From Paenibacillus shirakamiensis (lineage in GTDB: Bacteria > Bacillota > Bacilli > Paenibacillales > Paenibacillaceae), in NCBI RefSeq assembly GCF_017874255.1, contig NZ_JAGGLD010000001.1, positions 744,001-808,000 on the forward strand: DNA of 64,000 nt. The letters run 5' to 3'. Every line of letters begins with the position of its first letter. Within the stretch, counting starts at the first letter, position 1. The notes beneath the pieces were generated by a model. It was not told the origin of the DNA. It did not search any database and saw nothing but the letters and a program-made list of their open reading frames with translations. Of this stretch, positions 60,112 to 64,000 are shown one piece after another. The position numbers were made by a program, and so were the translations under genes.

Positions 60112-60510
60112 ATGTTAAAGTATAGCTCATATCAAAGTATTCATGCTACGGTACCTAATCCGAATAAGTTAAGTAATAACCAATTAAGCAATAACCAATT
60201 AAGCAATATGAATCTTAAGAAATATACAAATCTATTAGAAGCAAAAGGGATACGAAGATTAACCGTTATAATTTTTATGATTGTCATTACATGCACAGGA
60301 ATGATTACAGCTTTTGCTTCTTCAGAATCCGGTCACACTCCTAATATGAATTATATTATTCAGTCCGGGGACACGCTTTGGAGCATTGCTTCAGCCAACA
60401 AACCAGACGGAGCAGATATTCGAAGTTACATTCATAGAATTATGAAGGAGAACTCGATGTCTATTAGTAACCTTAAGGCTGGTGAGGTCATTAGTCTACC
60501 TATAGATTAG
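60112..60510 (+). CDS. yneA: LysM-domain cell-division inhibitor YneA
   Basis: 132 aa with one membrane segment (~48-70, LTVIIFMIVITCTGMITAFA) and a C-terminal LysM domain (YIIQSGDTLWSIASANKPDG; LKAGEVISLPI). SOS-induced YneA delays division in Bacillus. It carries a Asn-Gln-Leu-Ser repeated stretch before the membrane helix. Gene order lexA-yneA-ynzC is kept but yneB is absent. Confidence 0.9.
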   Translation: MLKYSSYQSIHATVPNPNKLSNNQLSNNQLSNMNLKKYTNLLEAKGIRRLTVIIFMIVITCTGMITAFASSESGHTPNMNYIIQSGDTLWSIASANKPDGADIRSYIHRIMKENSMSISNLKAGEVISLPID

Positions 60511-60634
60511 ATCTTAACTACCCTTTAAATAAGGAGTGAATATCCAAGAGCTTTGCAAGGGAAGCGTCTCCTTGACAAGCTCTTTTTCTCATGTCAAAGT
60601 AAGAGTTAATGCCTTAATTAGAGGAGGAACATCT

Positions 60635-60808
60635 ATGGATATCGACACCCTGATTGCACGTATTAATGAACTAGCTCGTAAGCAAAAGGAAGTTGGACTC
60701 ACAGAAGAGGAAACTTTGGAAAGAGGAAAATTACGTGAGGTCTATCTGCAAAATATACGTAACAACTTCAGACAGCAACTAGACACGATTGAAATTGTGG
60801 ATGAATAA
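60635..60808 (+). CDS. ynzC: DUF896 family protein YnzC
   Basis: 57 aa. MDIDTLIARINELARKQKEV and GLTEEETLERGKLREVYLQN is the DUF896 helical-hairpin signature. GAGGAGGAAC gives the start at 60635; an earlier in-frame start is unconserved. It commonly accompanies yneA in Bacillota SOS operons. Confidence 0.88.
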   Translation: MDIDTLIARINELARKQKEVGLTEEETLERGKLREVYLQNIRNNFRQQLDTIEIVDE

Positions 60809-60880
60809 TTTGGCCAAACTTATCCACTACTCACTTTCGAAGTAAGTCCTTAAAGATTTCAACAAATAAATTAACAGCAA

Positions 60881-61417
60881 TTGCTGAAGGGAATGACCAA
60901 GTTCATGTCAAGATCTTTTGAGAAGCAGGTTGAACGGAATAAGCAGAAGCTTTTAATGAAGCAGAAAAAAATGGGAATTGCTCCTTCCAAAGTTGGCATT
61001 GGTGGCGAAGGGGAGACGTTCCAAGGTAGAAACTTTATATTGCCTATAGTTCTGATTCTTTTTGCTGCAGGTTATGCAATGTTAGGTACAGTTGGAGCTG
61101 GTCAGCAACTTAACTTTTTGTATTACCTTACGATTGGGCTCTATGTTCTGTTAGCGGTAGTAACGTTCATGAGAAAACCATACTTGCGAGTTACACGTAA
61201 TGCACTATACACTTCTAAATTCAACCGGGATCGCATTATGACGGCTGACAACATTCAGAAGATTATTTTGACCGCAGATCAAGTGACTATTCTCCCAAAA
61301 GGGAAATCTCAGAAGTGGGTATTCTATCGTAGCCGCAATCGCTTCAATACAGCAGCAATGGGAGAAAGATTGGTTGAATTTGGTAAAGTTAATAACTTGA
61401 TGGTGGAGAATCACTAG
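60881..61417 (+). CDS. hypothetical membrane protein
   Basis: 178 aa with two membrane segments (~50-70, PIVLILFAAGYAMLGTV; ~78-98, LNFLYYLTIGLYVLLAVVTF) and a C-terminal basic beta-rich region (VTRNALYTSKFNRDRIM). An alternative start at 60893 (MTKFMSRS) is possible. Not recognised; conserved among Paenibacillus relatives by context, not proven. Confidence 0.68.
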   Translation: MLKGMTKFMSRSFEKQVERNKQKLLMKQKKMGIAPSKVGIGGEGETFQGRNFILPIVLILFAAGYAMLGTVGAGQQLNFLYYLTIGLYVLLAVVTFMRKPYLRVTRNALYTSKFNRDRIMTADNIQKIILTADQVTILPKGKSQKWVFYRSRNRFNTAAMGERLVEFGKVNNLMVENH

Positions 61418-61442
61418 AACCTAAGGACAAAGGGGAAGCGAC

Positions 61443-62249
61443 ATGACAATTCAAGCGGTGTGTTTTGATTTGGATGATACTCTTTTATGGGATGAGCGGA
61501 GCATTGAAGAAGCCTTTCATTTTACGTGTCTAACAGCAGCAGAGAAAACAGGGATTCATGCCCTTGAACTAGAAGCCTCTGTTCGAGCAGAAGCACGCAA
61601 ATTGTATGAATCTTATGAGACGTTTGCTTTTACCAAACTTATCGGAATCAATCCGTTTGAAGCGCTATGGGCGCATTTTAGTGCGGGTACTCAAGCAGAA
61701 TTTAGAGCACTTGAGAAATTAGCACCAACCTATCGTCTAGATGCTTGGACACGTGGTCTACAAGCACTTGGCGTTAATGATAATCAACTCGCGGCTCAAC
61801 TTGCAGAACAATTTGGTGCAGAACGTAGAAGCCGTCCTTATGTGTATGAAGAGACATTCCAGATTCTTAATGAGCTTAAAGGTCATGTGAAATTACTTTT
61901 ACTGACTAATGGATGTCCCGCACTGCAACAAGAAAAATTGGATGGTGTGCCTGATCTCGTACCTTATTTCGATGAGGTTATCATTTCTGGAAGTTTTGGC
62001 AAGGGCAAACCGGATCGAACTATATTTGAGCATGCCTTACGTCTACTTGAGGTTCAACCCCAAAATGTCCTCATGGTTGGAGATAAGCTTACTACGGATA
62101 TTAAGGGTTCCAATAGTGTGGGTATCCATTCGGTATGGATTAATCGCGACGGGAAGTCACGTACAAATGAAATCGTTCCTGAGTTTGAAATTAAGCACTT
62201 ATCCGAACTTCACAGCATTCTACAGCAGGCTGGAGGTTTGAAGGTGTGA
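61443..62249 (+). CDS. HAD-superfamily phosphatase
   Basis: 268 aa. HAD motif I DLDDT at 9-13, motif II LLLTNG at ~154, motif III Lys in FGKGKPDRTIFE (~184) and motif IV VGDKLTTDIKGSN (~217). A cap domain is inserted at ~25-110. Probably acts on small phosphorylated metabolites. Overlaps the lipoprotein gene by four bases. Confidence 0.88.
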   Translation: MTIQAVCFDLDDTLLWDERSIEEAFHFTCLTAAEKTGIHALELEASVRAEARKLYESYETFAFTKLIGINPFEALWAHFSAGTQAEFRALEKLAPTYRLDAWTRGLQALGVNDNQLAAQLAEQFGAERRSRPYVYEETFQILNELKGHVKLLLLTNGCPALQQEKLDGVPDLVPYFDEVIISGSFGKGKPDRTIFEHALRLLEVQPQNVLMVGDKLTTDIKGSNSVGIHSVWINRDGKSRTNEIVPEFEIKHLSELHSILQQAGGLKV

Positions 62250-62641
62250 TCAGCATGCAACGTGTCGCTGGGCTACTGACTATTAGTGCTTTACTGCTTA
62301 GCGGTTGTAATTCTTCAAGCAATGACATGAATCACGATATGATGTCTCCGCTAAATGTGAACTTAACGGTAACACCTGATGTTCCTACGGTGAATAACAA
62401 AATCAGGTTCGAAGCTAATGTAATGCAAGATGGTAAGGCAGTGGATCAAGCCAAAGAAGTAGCTTTCGAGATTTGGAAAGACGGCTCTGATCAACATAGT
62501 AAGACACCGGTTAAATCTGCTGGTGCAGGGATCTATGTTTTAGAGAAAACATTTAATGAACCGGGTACCTATCATGTTATCTCTCATGTCACGGCCAATA
62601 GCATGCACGCTATGCCTTCAGCTGATTTTCAAGTAAAATAG
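62246..62641 (+). CDS. YtkA-like lipoprotein
   Basis: 131 aa. Lipoprotein signal with lipobox LLSGC (Cys21); the mature domain MSPLNVNLTVTPDVPTVNNKIR with GIYVLEKTFNEPGTYHVISHV has the YtkA/FixH-like immunoglobulin-type fold. Met/His-rich N-terminus (NHDMM, HAMPS). The copper or heme-related function known for relatives is inferred. Confidence 0.78.
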   Translation: MISMQRVAGLLTISALLLSGCNSSSNDMNHDMMSPLNVNLTVTPDVPTVNNKIRFEANVMQDGKAVDQAKEVAFEIWKDGSDQHSKTPVKSAGAGIYVLEKTFNEPGTYHVISHVTANSMHAMPSADFQVK

Positions 62642-62693
62642 TCCAGACAATAATTCATATTTTTATGTCATATGGAATAGCAAAGAAAACAAA

Positions 62694-62735
62694 AAAAGCT
62701 GCTTCGCTCCTTTAGTAAGGACGAGGCAGCTTTTT
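62694..62735. terminator. bidirectional terminator
   Basis: AAAAAGCTGC and GCAGCTTTTT with an inner CTCCTTTAGTAAGGACGAG pairing. Shared by the lipoprotein gene and mtnD. Confidence 0.85.
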
Positions 62736-62745
62736 GTATGGTCAG

Positions 62746-63288
62746 CTAAGCTTTTTGGAATGAAGCATCTTCATAAGGATGAGCAATCCAGCCATTTTCT
62801 TCGACAAACAATCGAATGGCAACGACCTTGCGTTCGTCTGTTAAGGTAAAGAAATGTACCGTATTCTCAGGAACGGAGATCAAATCTCCTGGCAAGAGGT
62901 TGACATCGAAATAACCGATATCATCTCCACCTTTAATTACAAATGTACCAGCTCCTGCAGCTATTACACGGATCTCATCTTCGGTATGCGTATGAATTTG
63001 CTCAAATTTTGCCAGTAGTTCTTCAATATTAGGGGTGGCTTCGGAGAGGGTAATTACATCCCAAGTTCTGTAACCACGGCGCTCTACAAGTTCCTTGATT
63101 TCAGTATCAAAGATTGCTAGAATCTCTGCTTTATGTTCATCCGTAAGAGCAAAATTTTCTTGCAAGTGAGCAGGCAATTTGGATGTATCCCAATGCTCAT
63201 AAATGACTTCGAATTGATTCAGGAAATCGCGAACATTTTCTTCACCTGTAATTAATTCGTTCGTGTTTCTAATTCTTATTTCCGCCAT
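62746..63288 (-). CDS. mtnD: acireductone dioxygenase (methionine salvage)
   Basis: 180 aa cupin. Metal ligands H99 and H101 with E105 (HTHTEDEIRV) and H145 (TVHFF). It oxidises the acireductone intermediate to the keto acid precursor of methionine (or CO with nickel). Placed beside metH, another methionine gene, though on the opposite strand. Start ATG close to GGGGT. Confidence 0.94.
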   Translation of the reverse strand: MAEIRIRNTNELITGEENVRDFLNQFEVIYEHWDTSKLPAHLQENFALTDEHKAEILAIFDTEIKELVERRGYRTWDVITLSEATPNIEELLAKFEQIHTHTEDEIRVIAAGAGTFVIKGGDDIGYFDVNLLPGDLISVPENTVHFFTLTDERKVVAIRLFVEENGWIAHPYEDASFQKA

Positions 63289-63478
63289 GGGTTTACCCCG
63301 CTTTCAAATAGGATTATTTAGAATTATATAGGATTAAACAACGCATGTCGACTTCTTTTTTGACAAAAGAGGAGGGTAATAGGGTCACTGCCAATGAGGG
63401 TATTTGTTCCCTAATCCTTTTCTTACCCGAACGATTCTGCTAGACTATTAAATAGTGTTTTAGAGGGGGGATTAGACA

Positions 63479-64000
63479 TTGAGTAAGCCTAGTATACAAA
63501 GTCGAATGTTAGAAAAAATACTGATTCTCGATGGTGCGATGGGCACTATGATCCAGCAGGAAGAACTTACGCCAATGGACTTTGGAGGCGAGGAATTAGA
63601 CGGCTGTAATGAAATGCTAGTCCTTACGAGACCAGATGTTATCTCTCGAATTCATGAACAATATTTGGAAGCTGGAGCAGATTTAATAGAGACGAATACA
63701 TTCGGAGCCGCCTCTGTGGTGCTTGCTGAATATGATATACAAGATAAAGCTAGAGAACTCAACTTAGTTGCCGCTAAATTGGCTGTTGATGCAGTGAATA
63801 AATATTCAACTCCGGAGCACCCTCGTTATGCTGTTGGAGCTGTGGGTCCTACTACCAAGACCCTCTCTGTAACGGGTGGTGTGACATTCGATGGGCTGAT
63901 TGAGAGTTATAAAGAGCAGGTTGTTGCTTTAATTGAAGCAGGTGTAGATGCCATACTGCTAGAGACATCACAAGATACGCTGAATGTGAAAGCGGGAAGC
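63479..64000 (+). CDS. metH: cobalamin-dependent methionine synthase, N-terminal part
   Basis: Partial; 174 codons before the window ends, no stop. The start is TTG at 63479 after AGAGGGGGGA. The homocysteine methyltransferase domain starts ILDGAMGTMIQ (~19), then ELDGCNEMLVLTRPDV and HEQYLEAGADLIETNTFGA (~60-80), with GPTTKTLSVTGGV (~118) and EAGVDAILLETSQD (~150). It would transfer methyl groups from methyltetrahydrofolate to homocysteine. Confidence 0.93.
   Translation, partial: MSKPSIQSRMLEKILILDGAMGTMIQQEELTPMDFGGEELDGCNEMLVLTRPDVISRIHEQYLEAGADLIETNTFGAASVVLAEYDIQDKARELNLVAAKLAVDAVNKYSTPEHPRYAVGAVGPTTKTLSVTGGVTFDGLIESYKEQVVALIEAGVDAILLETSQDTLNVKAGS

Noticed and set aside
63289-63478. 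S-box (SAM) riboswitch upstream of metH
   Set aside because: The expected conserved helices and terminator pair are not visible; only a possible promoter.
1-64000. tRNA or rRNA genes, including at the prophage attachment site
   Set aside because: No cloverleaf or rRNA motif was recognised; the attachment site lies in glnA.

Overview
The window looks like the chromosome of a spore-forming, low-to-moderate GC member of the Bacillota, most likely Paenibacillus or a close relative. I base this on the gene order hfq / (spoVK) / hflX / ynbB / glnR / glnA, a MerR-type GlnR with a matching operator, the lexA-yneA-ynzC SOS cluster, and Gram-positive ribosome binding sites with frequent TTG and GTG starts. 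No rRNA, tRNA or CRISPR array was recognised.

Layout. 1-4526: hfq, a large class A penicillin-binding protein, a DUF402 protein and a DUF218/YdcF protein. 4597-12919: a spoVK gene (sporulation AAA ATPase) cut in two by a 7.3 kb element. The element is bounded by a 13 bp direct repeat (5162-5174 and 12491-12503) that lies exactly where the two coding halves would join. Next to the right repeat is the C-terminal part of a large serine recombinase whose catalytic domain is gone. Both host halves are broken (a TAG at 5050 and a +1 frameshift near 12772). The element carries its own complete spoVK copy at 5663-6631, and 252 bp of that copy match the broken left half with only three differences. 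The rest of the element is mostly debris: an IS3-family remnant, a SLOG/DUF1273 pseudogene and an ankyrin lipoprotein pseudogene. It also has an intact secreted metalloprotease and lipoprotein pair that share a domain. I read this as an intervening element of the skin/spsM kind that lost excision after the host function was taken over by the internal copy.

12963-17436: hflX, ynbB, glnR and glnA, with a perfect GlnR/TnrA-type site in front of glnR. 17383-57002: a 39.6 kb siphovirus-type prophage integrated in the 3' end of glnA, with perfect 54 bp att repeats. It keeps glnA intact and supplies a substitute terminator. Leftwards it has a tyrosine integrase with a perfect LexA box, an ImmA/IrrE peptidase and a repressor. 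Rightwards come Cro, early and recombination genes (annealing-like protein, PD-(D/E)XK nuclease, SSB), replication genes, a RuvC-like resolvase, a dUTPase, an ArpU-like regulator and an 11 bp tandem repeat array at the presumed late promoter. Then come the terminase, portal, head, tail and lysis genes. The tail chaperone appears to need a +1 frameshift, and the tape-measure gene is broken by a frameshift. Accessory genes sit between the modules: a secreted protein with a small membrane protein, an XRE-ImmA/IrrE pair, a kelch protein and a LexA-boxed pair.

57003-64000: the native glnA terminator, small membrane proteins, a nucleotidyltransferase-like gene with a perfect LexA box, a signal peptidase I, lexA and yneA divergent across four LexA boxes, ynzC, a HAD phosphatase, a YtkA-like lipoprotein, mtnD and the start of metH. 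Host LexA therefore probably controls both the local SOS genes and the prophage integrase.
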